A stretch of DNA of 64,000 bases from Rhizobiales bacterium Y(2018) (GTDB taxonomy: Bacteria > Pseudomonadota > Alphaproteobacteria > Rhizobiales > Aestuariivirgaceae): the NCBI GenBank assembly GCA_005502925.1, contig SCPD01000012.1:146601-210600 (forward strand). The letters run 5' to 3'. Each line of letters begins with the position of its first letter. Positions within the stretch are counted from its first letter, which is position 1. The position numbers and the translations under genes were made by a program. Shown piece after piece: positions 34,315-44,330 of the stretch. The notes below the pieces were generated by a model that was not told where the DNA came from, ran no database searches, and saw only the letters and a list, made by a program, of their open reading frames with translations.

Positions 34315-35714
34315 CAGAGGAATCCATCCTTCTTGAGATCATCCATCGTGGCCTTGATGCTCTGGCGCAGGATCGCGCCGATCTCCTCGATCTGTTCGAT
34401 TTCGAGAGTGAGCGGCGGCGACAGGATGTTGAGCTGGCCGAGTGGGCGCACGATGAGGCCGCGCTTCTGGCAGTTCTGGGCGATGCGCTTGCCGACATTC
34501 GCCTCCGCCGGCAGCAGCGCCTTGGTCTTCTTGTCGGCGACACTTTCGATGCACATCATGAAATGGCTGCCGCGCACCTCGCCGACCAGATCGAGGTCCT
34601 CGAGCTTGTGCAGCGTCTTCTCGAAAATCGGGCCGGTCTTGCGCACGCGCTCGCAGATCTTCTCGCGCTCGATGATCTCGATGTTCTTGAGACCGGCGGC
34701 GCAGGCGGCGGGATGGCAGCTATAGGTGAAGCCATGGAAGAAGGCGGCGCCCGGACGGCTGATGACCTCGAAGATCTCGTCCGAGACGATGGTGGCGGAA
34801 AGCGGCTGATAGCCGGACGATATGCCCTTCGCGCTGGCGATGATGTCCGGCTCGATGCCGAATTTGTCGAAGGACGCGAACATATGGCCAAGGCGGCCGA
34901 AAGCGGTAACGACCTCGTCGGAAATGTAGAAGATCCCGTATTTGCGGCAGAGGTCGAAGGTGCGCTTGTGATAACCCTCGGGCGGCACGATCACGCCACC
35001 GGCCCCCATGATCGGCTCGGCGATGAAGGCCGCGACATTGTCGGGGCCGAGCTTGAGGATCGCGTCCTCCATCTCCTGGACGAGGAAATCAAGGAAGCCT
35101 TCTTCGCTGACGCCTTCGGGACGGCGATAGCTGTGCGGGGCAGAGAGGTAGTGGACGAGATCGGTGGCGCCGTCCCAGCCCGCCTGATAGATCGGGCCGG
35201 TCAGCGCGATGGTGAGATGCGTGCTGCCGTGATAGGCGTTCTGGCGCGACAGGATCTTCTTGCGATAGGGCTTGCCGATCCGGTTGAAATAATGGTGGAC
35301 GAGGCGCACGGCCGAGTCATTGGCCACCGATCCACCGGTGCCGAAAAAGACGTGGTTCAGCTTGCCGGGCGCCAGCTCGGCGAGCTTGGCGGCGAGCGCC
35401 GAAGCCGGCTTGTTGGTCAGGTTGTTGAAGGCGGAATAGAAGGGCAGCTCGCGCAGCTGCTTGACGATCGCCTCGATGATCTCCTCGCGGCCATAACCGA
35501 CATTCACGCACCACAGGCCGCCGATGCCGTCATAGAAGCGGTTGCCCTCGGCATCCATGACATGGACGCCGTCGGAGCCCGCCATCACCGTGCAGCCTTC
35601 TTCCTTATTGGCGGCGAGGCTCGAAAAGGGATGGATGAGATGGGCCCGGTCCTGTTCCCAGGCTTCCTGAGCGGATTTCTCGAAATTGGTGGTCAAGGTC
35701 ATTGCGGGCTTCAC
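34314..35714 (-). CDS. Class III (omega) aminotransferase, putrescine-pyruvate type candidate
   Basis: 466 residues, PLP fold type I. Landmarks: GIGGLWCVNVGYGREEIIEA near 63, FFGTGGSVANDSAVRLVHHY (PLP phosphate loop), the acidic PLP-ring residue in ISDEVVTAFGRLG near 265, and the Schiff-base lysine in IIASAKGISSGYQPL near 292. Relatives include SpuC-type putrescine- or spermidine-pyruvate transaminases and beta-alanine-pyruvate transaminases. Location at the head of a potABCD operon favours a polyamine as amino donor; that is inference. Confidence 0.85.
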   Translation of the reverse strand: MKPAMTLTTNFEKSAQEAWEQDRAHLIHPFSSLAANKEEGCTVMAGSDGVHVMDAEGNRFYDGIGGLWCVNVGYGREEIIEAIVKQLRELPFYSAFNNLTNKPASALAAKLAELAPGKLNHVFFGTGGSVANDSAVRLVHHYFNRIGKPYRKKILSRQNAYHGSTHLTIALTGPIYQAGWDGATDLVHYLSAPHSYRRPEGVSEEGFLDFLVQEMEDAILKLGPDNVAAFIAEPIMGAGGVIVPPEGYHKRTFDLCRKYGIFYISDEVVTAFGRLGHMFASFDKFGIEPDIIASAKGISSGYQPLSATIVSDEIFEVISRPGAAFFHGFTYSCHPAACAAGLKNIEIIEREKICERVRKTGPIFEKTLHKLEDLDLVGEVRGSHFMMCIESVADKKTKALLPAEANVGKRIAQNCQKRGLIVRPLGQLNILSPPLTLEIEQIEEIGAILRQSIKATMDDLKKDGFL

Positions 35715-35824
35715 CTGATCGTTACGCCGTTCCCTGGCAGATGGACTGGCGATGAGGTCTAGGGCATGCTCTCCGGCGGCTTGAATCCCCCTTTTGGGGT
35801 AACGGAGCCGGGAGGAGGGTGCGG

Positions 35825-36871
35825 ATGGGCAAGCTCGGGATCAGCGACGCGGGGGCGGCGGCCCTGGCGCTCGGCCAGATTGCCGGGGCATTGGGGACGC
35901 CCCGATTTCATCGCGGCATCCTCGATGTCGTGCGCGAGGTGTTTCCGAGCGACTTCGCTCAAGTCTATCAAATCGAACGTGACGGCCGGGCCGTGTGCAT
36001 CGATCCGTGCGACACGCCGGAGATTCACTGCAAGTCCTATGTGCGCGAGTTCAGCCGCTACTGTCCGCTGTCGCGCCACTGGCAGAACACCGGCCGGCCC
36101 GGCATCGTGACCATGAATGAGGTGCGCGAGCGCGACTATGATTTCGGCAATTACTTCGCCGAGTTCTACGATCCGATCGGCCTTGTCGATGAGATCGGTG
36201 TTCTGTTGCCGTCACCGGGGCGGCGCACGGTGGCGCTGTTCATGGAAAGATCGATGCGCTTCTCGGACGAGGCGCCCGATGTGCTGCGCCGGCTCTATGC
36301 CGGCATCGCCAGGCTCCACCGCACCAACAATCAGCTGCTGTTCCGGGGCGCGGTGACACGCACGGCGCGCGGCTTCCAGCCCAATGCGGTGTGCATCTTC
36401 GACCGGGCCGGCGAAACCGTGTTCGCCAATCGCGAATGGCGCCAGGCCTGCCGGCGTGACAACGCGCTGGACGCCCAGACGAGAGCCGCCTTTGCAGAGG
36501 GCAGCCGCAGCCTCGATATCGATGGCGGAACGCTGTTCACCAGCCGGCTCGACGAATGGTTCCCGATTGCGCCCGGCGGGCGGCTCTGTGTGCTGAGCTA
36601 TTCGAGCCTCAGGAGCAGCTTGCCGGCTTTGAAGGCCTCGTTCCTGGCGGGTTATGTCAGCAAGCGCGAGCACGAGATCATCTGCTCCATTCTTGAAGGC
36701 TATCCGACCAAGGCGATCGCCGAGCGCGTCGGCTGCGCGCCGCAGACCGTCAAGGCGCATAAGAAGCGGATCTATCGCAGGCTCGACATCACTACGGAGC
36801 GGGAAATATTCCTCATGTTCCTCGACCATCTGCAGGGCCGCAGCCCTGTGCTGGAAGAGATCGAGGAATGA
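35825..36871 (+). CDS. LuxR-family transcriptional regulator
   Basis: 348 residues. The C-terminal helix-turn-helix (VSKREHEIICSILEGYPTKA followed by IAERVGCAPQTVKAHKKRIYRRL, about residues 278-322) is the NarL/LuxR DNA-binding domain. The N-terminal 270 residues have no recognised autoinducer-binding or receiver domain by eye; a GAF- or PAS-like sensor is possible. GGAGGAGGG lies just before the ATG at 35825; a GTG six bases upstream is an alternative. Divergent from the transaminase-pot operon, with 110 bp between starts, it is the obvious candidate regulator of that operon. Confidence 0.8.
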   Translation: MGKLGISDAGAAALALGQIAGALGTPRFHRGILDVVREVFPSDFAQVYQIERDGRAVCIDPCDTPEIHCKSYVREFSRYCPLSRHWQNTGRPGIVTMNEVRERDYDFGNYFAEFYDPIGLVDEIGVLLPSPGRRTVALFMERSMRFSDEAPDVLRRLYAGIARLHRTNNQLLFRGAVTRTARGFQPNAVCIFDRAGETVFANREWRQACRRDNALDAQTRAAFAEGSRSLDIDGGTLFTSRLDEWFPIAPGGRLCVLSYSSLRSSLPALKASFLAGYVSKREHEIICSILEGYPTKAIAERVGCAPQTVKAHKKRIYRRLDITTEREIFLMFLDHLQGRSPVLEEIEE

Positions 36872-36898
36872 CTATTCCAAAAGTGGTCTGAGAAAATC

Positions 36899-36921
36899 GC
36901 CCAAAAGCGGACATTTTGGGC
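36899..36921 (+). terminator. Hairpin after the LuxR-type gene
   Basis: GCCCAAAA-gcggaca-TTTTGGGC, an 8-bp perfect stem located 28 bp after the stop and 53 bp before pdxJ. There is no T run after it, so it may be a weak terminator or a protein-binding site. Confidence 0.35.
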
Positions 36922-36973
36922 TGTCCACTCGGTTGATAACTTCACGGCTCTCTTCGATCAGCCGAGGTGTGAC

Positions 36974-37729
36974 TTGTCTACCAAACTGTCCGTCAATGTG
37001 AATGCCATCGCCTTTCTCCGCAACCGGCGCAATCTGCCGTGGCCGAGCGTCGAAGGGCTGGGGCGGATCGCGCTGCAAGCGGGCGCCTATGGTCTCACCG
37101 TGCATCCACGGCCCGATGAGCGGCATATCCGCCGGAGCGATGTCGGCATCCTCAAGGACATGATCCGCAAGGAGTATCCGGGCCGCGAATTCAATATCGA
37201 GGGCAATCCCGACCCCGATTTCGTCAAGCTGGTCATGGCGGCCAAGCCGGATCAGGTGACACTGGTGCCCGACGATATCGGCCAGGCGACCTCCGACCAT
37301 GGCTGGGACATCGCCACTCACAAAGGCTTCCTCACCGACGTCATCGGCAAGCTCAAGAGTCAAAGCATGCGCGTATCGATCTTCATCGACGCCGAGCCCG
37401 AGCTTGCTTTTCAGGCCAAGGAAGTGGGCGCCGACCGGGTCGAGATCTATACCGGACCTTATGGCGGCGCTTTCGAACCTTTGGCGCTGGAGCGGGAATT
37501 CCGGAAAGTCGTGGCGACCGGCAAGGCGGCCGAGAAGGCCGGCGTCGGCCTCAATGCCGGCCATGACCTGACCCGCGAAAATCTGCCGCGCCTGGTTGCG
37601 GCGCTGCCCAATTTGCGCGAAGTTTCGATCGGCCATGCCATCACGGCCGATGCGCTCGTCTTCGGCATGGCGGAAACCGTGCGGCTCTTCCGCATGGCCT
37701 GCGGCGATAAGATAAGCGAGGCAGCGTGA
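36974..37729 (+). CDS. pdxJ: Pyridoxine 5'-phosphate synthase
   Basis: 251 residues; condenses 1-deoxyxylulose 5-phosphate with aminoacetone 3-phosphate in vitamin B6 synthesis. Landmarks: LSVNVNAIAFLRNRRNLPWP, GLTVHPRPDERHI, EFNIEGNPDPDFVKLV, VEIYTGPYGGAF, GVGLNAGHDLTREN and SIGHAITADALVFG. The start is TTG at 36974 with an adjacent CGAGG; no in-frame ATG or GTG lies nearby, so a TTG start is likely real. It overlaps the LysE-type gene by 4 bp. Confidence 0.96.
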   Translation: MSTKLSVNVNAIAFLRNRRNLPWPSVEGLGRIALQAGAYGLTVHPRPDERHIRRSDVGILKDMIRKEYPGREFNIEGNPDPDFVKLVMAAKPDQVTLVPDDIGQATSDHGWDIATHKGFLTDVIGKLKSQSMRVSIFIDAEPELAFQAKEVGADRVEIYTGPYGGAFEPLALEREFRKVVATGKAAEKAGVGLNAGHDLTRENLPRLVAALPNLREVSIGHAITADALVFGMAETVRLFRMACGDKISEAA

Positions 37730-38358
37730 CGGCAAGCTTGATCACCCTGGTGACGATCGGACTGGTTCAGCTTCTGGCGGTCATCAGCCCGGGGCCGAGC
37801 TTCCTCATCACGGCGCAGACTGCGGTGGCGCGCTCGCGCCTCGACGGCATCAAGATCGCCTTCGGTCTCGGCGCCGGCACCGTCGTGTGGGCGAGTGCTG
37901 CGCTGCTCGGCCTCAATGCGCTGTTCCGGCTGCATCACTGGCTGTTCGTCGGCATGAAGGTGGCGGGCGCCTTGTTCCTCTTGTGGATCGCCTTTCAGAT
38001 CTTCCGGCATGCCAATTCCCCGATCGAGATGGGCGAGAGCAATGGCGAGGCCATGCGGCGCAATCCGTTCATGCGCGGCTTCCTCACCCAGATCTCCAAC
38101 CCCAAGGTCGCCGTCTTTTTCGGCTCGATCTTCGTGGCCATGCTGCCGCAGGACGTGCCGACCTGGATGATGCTGGCGCTGCTCGCCATCGTCACCACCA
38201 ACGAAGTCGTCTGGTATGTGCTCGTCGCTCTGTGCTTCGGCTCCGCGCCGGTGCGGCGGTTCTATATCGGCGCCAAGAAATGGATCGACCGGGTGACTGG
38301 CCTTTTCCTCGGCGCCTTGAGCCTTAGGATCCTGTGGCAGGCGCGCGACGCCGCCTGA
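37726..38358 (+). CDS. LysE/RhtB family amino-acid exporter
   Basis: 210 residues with about six membrane helices. The N-terminal motif VQLLAVISPGPSFLITAQTA is the LysE/RhtB signature, and NPFMRGFLTQISNPKVAVFF is the second conserved block. GTG start overlapping the pdxJ stop (GTGA). Exports an amino acid or derivative; substrate unknown. Confidence 0.9.
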   Translation: MTASLITLVTIGLVQLLAVISPGPSFLITAQTAVARSRLDGIKIAFGLGAGTVVWASAALLGLNALFRLHHWLFVGMKVAGALFLLWIAFQIFRHANSPIEMGESNGEAMRRNPFMRGFLTQISNPKVAVFFGSIFVAMLPQDVPTWMMLALLAIVTTNEVVWYVLVALCFGSAPVRRFYIGAKKWIDRVTGLFLGALSLRILWQARDAA

Positions 38359-38365
38359 TCGCCCT

Positions 38366-39616
38366 GTGAAACCTCTCGACATCGCCATCGCCGGTTGTGG
38401 TGTGGCCGGGCTCGCTGCCGGTATGGCCCTGGCGCGGCAGGGCCATAAGATCCAGATCTTCGATCAATTCGAGGCGCCGCGGGCCTTGGGCTCGGGGCTG
38501 ATGCTGCAGCCGGCCGGTCTCGACGTGCTCGACTGGCTGGGGCTCGGTGATGGCATGCGCCAGCTCGGCGCGCCGATCGACCGCCTGTTTGGCCGCGCGA
38601 TCCCGTCCGGCCGTATCGTGCTCGATGTGCGTTATGCAGCGCTGGCGAATGGACGCAACGGGCTGGCGGTGCACCGCTCGGCGCTGTTCAATGTCCTCTT
38701 CGATGCGGTGAACGGCCTCAAGCTTCCGATCGAGACCGGCGCGCGGATCGCAAGACTCGAGCGCGCCCAGAACGGGCATCCGTTCCTGATCACGGAAGGG
38801 GGGCGGCGTTTCGGTCCCTTCGACCTCGTCATCGACGCCTTGGGCAGCCGCTCGCCTCTGATGGAAGAAGCCTCGGCGCCGGCGCGCCGCTGCGTCCTCA
38901 CCTATGGGGCGCTGTGGACGACGCTTCCCTGGTCGGCGGCCAAGGCCTTCGACGGGCGTGCGCTGGAGCAGCGTTATGAAAAGGCCTCCGTCATGATCGG
39001 GGTGCTGCCGGTGGGCAAACGTTTCGCCGGTGATGAGCCGCAGACGACCTTCTTCTGGAGCCTCAAGGCGAAGGACTATCCGCGCTGGCAGGCCGAAGGG
39101 CTCGCGGCCTGGCGGGCCAGGGTGGCGGGGCTGTGGCCCGAAACCGAGCCGCTTCTGGCCGAAATCCGGGAGCCGGACCAGATGGTCCTCGCATCCTACG
39201 GCCATCACACGTTGCCCTTGCCCTATGGGCCGCGCATCGTTTTCATCGGCGACAGCGCCCATGCGACGAGCCCGCAGCTGGGGCAGGGCGCCAATATGGC
39301 GCTGCTGGATGTGAGGGCCCTGGCCGAGGCGCTTGCCCGTTCAGGCGAACTGGACGAGGCGCTGGGCCACTATGCCCGGGCGCGGCGGCTGCATATCCGG
39401 CTCTATCAGGCGCTCAGCGCCGTTTTTACCCCTTTCTACCAGTCGGACAGCACCCTCCTGCCGATGCTCAGGGACGGGCTGGTGGCGCCGGCGAGCCGGA
39501 TTCCCCTGGTGGCCCGGGGGCTGGCCCGGATTGTGTCGGGGGACGTGGCCCTGGGACGGAACCATGAGTCTTTTGAATCGCTTGTGAAGCCGGGTTCGAG
39601 CGCCGTCTCAGGCTGA
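38366..39616 (+). CDS. FAD-dependent monooxygenase (PHBH/UbiH type)
   Basis: 416 residues. The FAD Rossmann motif is IAGCGVAGLAAGMALARQGH at the N-terminus, the DG-type motif is FDLVIDALGSRSPL near 155, and the second FAD motif is IVFIGDSAHATSPQLGQGAN near 290, as in class A flavin hydroxylases. GTG start 8 bp after the LysE gene, so probably one unit with it. It hydroxylates an aromatic or similar compound; substrate unknown. A G/C hairpin (around 39619-39640) follows. Confidence 0.88.
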   Translation: MKPLDIAIAGCGVAGLAAGMALARQGHKIQIFDQFEAPRALGSGLMLQPAGLDVLDWLGLGDGMRQLGAPIDRLFGRAIPSGRIVLDVRYAALANGRNGLAVHRSALFNVLFDAVNGLKLPIETGARIARLERAQNGHPFLITEGGRRFGPFDLVIDALGSRSPLMEEASAPARRCVLTYGALWTTLPWSAAKAFDGRALEQRYEKASVMIGVLPVGKRFAGDEPQTTFFWSLKAKDYPRWQAEGLAAWRARVAGLWPETEPLLAEIREPDQMVLASYGHHTLPLPYGPRIVFIGDSAHATSPQLGQGANMALLDVRALAEALARSGELDEALGHYARARRLHIRLYQALSAVFTPFYQSDSTLLPMLRDGLVAPASRIPLVARGLARIVSGDVALGRNHESFESLVKPGSSAVSG

Positions 39617-39631
39617 CGGAGGGGCGGGTAG

Positions 39632-40774
<1,143 letters not shown>

Positions 40775-40800
40775 TTGCGCGATCAAATCGCTCTGCAAGA

Positions 40801-40832
40801 AAAAGCCGCTGGAGTGATCCAGCGGCTTTTTT
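40801..40832. terminator. Bidirectional terminator between ilvC and the SDR gene
   Basis: AAAAGCCGCTGGA-gtga-TCCAGCGGCTTTT, a 13-bp perfect stem flanked by A's and T's on both sides, 26 bp after ilvC and touching the convergent gene's stop. Confidence 0.92.
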
Positions 40833-41686
40833 CACGCCGTATGGGAGAGGAAGCTTTCGAGGCTTTCCGGCTCCTGTCCGGTCAGTTTCCGAACATCATC
40901 GCTCACCTGATCCAGCTCGCCGGCCGCTGACGCTTCATGAAGGCTGACGATCGCTTCGATGACGAAGGGCGGCCACTGCAGCTGCTTGAAGATCGCGACA
41001 AGCGCATCACGCGGCAGCTCGGCCGCCGCGACCGGTTTGCCCCATTTCCGGCTCAGGATTTCGGCGATCTCCGCTGCGTCATAGGCACGAGGCCCGGTGA
41101 TCTCGAAAGTCTCGCCGCCATTGGGAGAGGTTAGAAGCGCGGCCACGGCCGCCTTGGCGACATCGGCGCGGGTGACATAAGCGACCTTGCCCTTGCTGCC
41201 ATAGACGGCGAAGGCGCTGGTTTCCTTGGCATGGGCGACAGTGCTCGCGATATTCTCGGCATATTGGTTGTCGCGCAGGAAGCGGTAAGCGAGACCGGAT
41301 GCCTTGATATAGGCCTCGGTCTCGGCGTGTATCCTGGCGAAAGTGAAGAGGCTTTTCGCCGACGCGTTGGTGAAGCTCGTATAGGCGATGAGTTTGACGC
41401 CTGCGGCCTTGGCGGCATCGATGGCGGCTTTGTGCTGACGGATACGCTCGTCGACCGGCGCATCGCCCGAAATCAGCAGCAATCGGTCATGGCCGGTTAG
41501 CGCCGTACGCATCGTGTCCGGTGCCACGAAGTCGAAGCGGGCGGTCTTGAAACCCTGCTGCGTAAGGGAGACCAGCCCATCGGGATTGCGCGAGCCCAGG
41601 GTGACATCAGCCGCCGCCCCTTGTTGCGCAAGTTCGGCGGCGACCAATTGGCCGAGCTTGCCGGAAGCACCCGTGACGAAATACAT
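40832..41686 (-). CDS. NmrA-like NAD(P)H-binding oxidoreductase, quinone oxidoreductase 2 type
   Basis: 284 residues; atypical SDR. Start MYFVTGASGKLGQLVAAELA with the NADP-binding TGASGKLG loop, then VTLGSRNPDGL, LLLISGDAPVDERIRQH, and IAYTSFTNAS. This is the order seen in QorB/quinone oxidoreductase 2, which reduces quinones with NADPH. The ATG at 41686 is preceded by GGAG at a 7-base distance; a GTG four codons upstream is less likely. Divergent from an HxlR-type gene, matching the known qor2-qorR pairing in other bacteria. Confidence 0.85.
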   Translation of the reverse strand: MYFVTGASGKLGQLVAAELAQQGAAADVTLGSRNPDGLVSLTQQGFKTARFDFVAPDTMRTALTGHDRLLLISGDAPVDERIRQHKAAIDAAKAAGVKLIAYTSFTNASAKSLFTFARIHAETEAYIKASGLAYRFLRDNQYAENIASTVAHAKETSAFAVYGSKGKVAYVTRADVAKAAVAALLTSPNGGETFEITGPRAYDAAEIAEILSRKWGKPVAAAELPRDALVAIFKQLQWPPFVIEAIVSLHEASAAGELDQVSDDVRKLTGQEPESLESFLSHTA

Positions 41687-41715
41687 GGATATCTCCACTC
41701 TGTGTGTTTAGAGTT

Positions 41716-41736
41716 CTGGTCTCTTTTTGAGACCAG
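41716..41736. promoter_or_regulatory. Candidate operator between qor2-like SDR and HxlR gene
   Basis: CTGGTCTC-ttttt-GAGACCAG, an 8-bp perfect palindrome with a 5-bp spacer, 30 bp upstream of the SDR start and about 80 bp upstream of the HxlR start. Position and symmetry fit a dimeric winged-helix repressor. Confidence 0.5.
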
Positions 41737-41813
41737 GATGTGAGATAGGGACTTTCGGGACGGTGCGAAAGACGGCACTTTCCGCGCGCCTGGTTATGTG
41801 GAGGTAACTACCC

Positions 41814-42239
41814 ATGCGCCTTGCCGATGGACCCGTCCGGTTGCAGCCGATGCCGCCCGGCGCCGATGCCATGCTGATCGCCAAATGCCCGGTGCGCGAC
41901 GTGCTCGACCGGATCGGAGACAAATGGAGCGTCCTGATCCTGAAGAATCTCGAAGAGGGGCCACGCCGCTTCGGCGTGCTCAAGCGGATGATCGGCGACA
42001 TCTCGCAGCGGATGCTGACACAGACCTTGCGCGACCTGCAGCGCGACGGGCTGATCCAGCGCACCGTCTATCCGACCGTGCCGCCGAGCGTCGACTACCG
42101 TCTCACCAAGCTTGGCCAATCGCTGATGGACCCGCTCGAGCATCTCGTGCAATGGTCGGACCGCAATCACCAGAAGGTGCGCAAGGCGCGCCAGTCTTTC
42201 GACCGTACACCTCCGGGGGCCCCGCATGACCATCAGTGA
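41814..42239 (+). CDS. HxlR family redox-type transcriptional regulator
   Basis: 141 residues; winged-helix dimer. [20 protein letters not shown] (from K24) is the HxlR N-terminal signature with a cysteine (Cys25) at the position used for redox sensing in HypR/YodB/QorR-like members. The recognition region is [20 protein letters not shown] and the wing is [20 protein letters not shown]. Likely represses the divergent SDR gene. GGAGG precedes the ATG. It overlaps the UPF0303 gene by 14 bp. Confidence 0.88.
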   Translation: MRLADGPVRLQPMPPGADAMLIAKCPVRDVLDRIGDKWSVLILKNLEEGPRRFGVLKRMIGDISQRMLTQTLRDLQRDGLIQRTVYPTVPPSVDYRLTKLGQSLMDPLEHLVQWSDRNHQKVRKARQSFDRTPPGAPHDHQ

Positions 42240-42723
42240 CGATCTCAAGCAACTTGCGTTGCAGGAGGATGTGCTGCGCTTCACGTCCTTCGACGAGAAC
42301 ACCGCCTGGGAGCTGGGTTTGCGATTTCGCGATCTCGCCGAGACGCGCAAACTGCCGATCGTCGTCGATATCCGTGTTGGTGGGCGGCAACTCTTCTACA
42401 CGGCGCTGGCGGGCAGCACGCCCGACAACCCCGAATGGGTGCGGCGCAAGAGCAATGTGGTGCTGCGCTATTTCAAGAGCTCTTACCGGGTCGGGCGCGA
42501 ACTGGCCGCCAAGGAGGATACGCTCGACCAGTATCGCGGCGTCTCCCCCATGGATTATGCCCCGCATGGCGGCAGCTTTCCCATCCATGTCGAGGGCACC
42601 GGCGTCATCGGCGCCATCACCGTGTCGGGCCTGCCGCAGCGCGAAGACCACAGGCTGGTGGTGGAGATCCTCGGCGCCTTCCTGCACAAGCCGATGGACG
42701 GGCTGGCGCTCGGTCCGGAATAG
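42226..42723 (+). CDS. UPF0303 / HbpS-like heme-binding-domain protein
   Basis: 165 residues; single domain of the GlcG/HbpS (PF03928) fold, UPF0303 subgroup. Landmarks: [59 protein letters not shown] and [14 protein letters not shown]. Function not established; HbpS relatives bind or degrade heme. Coupled to the HxlR gene by overlap. Confidence 0.85.
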   Translation: MTISDDLKQLALQEDVLRFTSFDENTAWELGLRFRDLAETRKLPIVVDIRVGGRQLFYTALAGSTPDNPEWVRRKSNVVLRYFKSSYRVGRELAAKEDTLDQYRGVSPMDYAPHGGSFPIHVEGTGVIGAITVSGLPQREDHRLVVEILGAFLHKPMDGLALGPE

Positions 42724-42786
42724 CTGCTGACACAGGCTGTCATGGGCGGGTCCTAGCCTCACTCCCAGCAACAGGGAGGACCCGTG

Positions 42787-43236
42787 ATGACCGGAGAAGG
42801 CTTTGAGACCCGCTCGGTGCGGATGGAGCGCAAGTGCCTGCTGACCGTGCTGGCGCCTGTCGATGACGTGGACCGGATCATGGCGGCCGTTACCCAGGTG
42901 ACGCCACTGGCCATGGGCAAATATGACAGCAATGCCTATCAGTCGGGCTCGGGCGTCGAGCGTTATCGACCACTCGAGGGTGCCGCCGCCGGGCCCGAGA
43001 CCGAGACCCGCAAGCGCCCCGGCGTCGTCGAAGTCTCCTTCGAGCTCGATGATGACCGAGCCCTTGTCGAGGCGGTGATCGAAGCGATCTTCGAATGCCA
43101 TTCCTATCAGGAGCCGGTGATCCGCATCGCGCCCATTCTCACCAGCCGCTCCAGAGGCCTCGATGACAGCGCCAATCCGCATCGCTGGTGGAACACCACC
43201 GGGGACTGGAAGAAGGCCACAGCGCCGCCGAATTAA
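42787..43236 (+). CDS. Stand-alone NIF3/YqfO-insert-like (CutA-like) protein
   Basis: 149 residues. LLTVLAPVDDVDRIMAAVTQ, then MGKYDSNAYQSGSGVERYRP and LEGAAAGPE, then VEVSFELDDDRALVEAVIEA and CHSYQEPVIRI follow the order of the CutA/PII-like insert domain of NIF3/YqfO proteins (G.Y..CS...G.G.FRP..., HPYEEPA). The two flanking NIF3 metal-binding lobes are absent. Function unknown. I prefer the ATG at 42787 (7 bases after GGGAGG) over the GTG immediately before it. It overlaps the FUSC gene stop by 4 bp, tail to tail. Confidence 0.65.
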   Translation: MTGEGFETRSVRMERKCLLTVLAPVDDVDRIMAAVTQVTPLAMGKYDSNAYQSGSGVERYRPLEGAAAGPETETRKRPGVVEVSFELDDDRALVEAVIEAIFECHSYQEPVIRIAPILTSRSRGLDDSANPHRWWNTTGDWKKATAPPN

Positions 43237-44330
43237 CCCGTCGCCGGCGTGGCTTTCTTCTTGGCGAGCTCGCTGGTACGGGCGGCGAGGTCGCGCATGT
43301 CGTCGCCCAATTGCTCGAGCGCGAAACGCAAGGTGAAGAGGCGCGCCGCCTCTTGCTGAGGCAGGCGCTGGCGGTTCTCCGCCAGGGTTTCGATCGTCTG
43401 GGCCAGACTGCGGACGCTGGCCTGATAGGCCTCGATGCCCGGCGCCGGCAGGTGGGCGAGGAGGGCAGCCGAAATGCCGCGCAGAACCGCGCTCGCATCC
43501 TGGTGCAAGGTCGCAAGCTGGGAGCCGAGTTCGGCCAGGACGGGCTCGGGCAAAGGCTTGGCGGCGGCGCGGCCGACCATCACCAGGTCATGGCGCACCC
43601 GATAGAGCGTGCGCACCACGGGCTCGGGGTCCGGATCGTCGCTCACCCGCATCTTGCGCTCGCGTGCCGCTTCCTCGGCGGCGGTTTCGGTCTGTTTGAG
43701 CGCGGCGCGAATCTTCGCGTGGAGAGGTGGCACGCTCTGGCGGCCCTGATCGCGGGTGAGGCCGTCGATCAGCCTTTCCAACAGGTCGGCATTGAGGCTG
43801 GCGACGCGCGCCGCCGCCTCGCGCAACTGGCCATGGGCCCGCGTGGGCAGGATCACGAAAGTGACGGCGAGCGCCACGATATTGCCGATGATGATCTCGA
43901 AGACGCGGTCGGCGGCCGAGATCAAGGGATCGGTGGCCGGGCCGTAGATCGGCAGCATGACGATCAAGGCGGTGACCGGCGCCACCCGGAAGATGGCATT
44001 CACCGCGGCAAGAAAAGCGAGCGGCAGGATGGCGGCCGCAATGGCGATGCCGAGGCCGATATCGCTCGCATGGGGAATGGCGAGGGCGACGAGCGCGCCA
44101 TAAAAGGCGCCGGCCATCGTTCCCCATAGCCGGTCGAGCGCCGCCTTGAGCGAGCCGCCGACGCTGGTCTGGACCACGAGGAGAGCGGTGATGACGGCCC
44201 ACCAGCCTTGCGGCAGGCCGAAGAGTTTTACGACGGCGAAGGCGGCGACGACGGCGATGACCACCCGCAAGGCATGGCGCAATTCGGCGACATGCGCGCG
44301 AAAGAAAGCGAGAAGGTCGCGCGGCTTCAC
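43233..44330 (-). CDS. FUSC family membrane protein (aromatic-acid exporter-like)
   Basis: 365 residues. The N-terminal half has about six membrane helices (VVIAVVAAFAVVKLFGLPQG, WWAVITALLVVQTSVGGSLK, IAAAILPLAFLAAVNAIF). QTSVGGSLKAALDRLWGT is the FUSC signature shared with AaeB exporters and YccS. The C-terminal half is soluble and helical. Likely an exporter of small organic acids; substrate unknown. The start overlaps the DUF4893 stop. Confidence 0.85.
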   Translation of the reverse strand: MKPRDLLAFFRAHVAELRHALRVVIAVVAAFAVVKLFGLPQGWWAVITALLVVQTSVGGSLKAALDRLWGTMAGAFYGALVALAIPHASDIGLGIAIAAAILPLAFLAAVNAIFRVAPVTALIVMLPIYGPATDPLISAADRVFEIIIGNIVALAVTFVILPTRAHGQLREAAARVASLNADLLERLIDGLTRDQGRQSVPPLHAKIRAALKQTETAAEEAARERKMRVSDDPDPEPVVRTLYRVRHDLVMVGRAAAKPLPEPVLAELGSQLATLHQDASAVLRGISAALLAHLPAPGIEAYQASVRSLAQTIETLAENRQRLPQQEAARLFTLRFALEQLGDDMRDLAARTSELAKKKATPATG

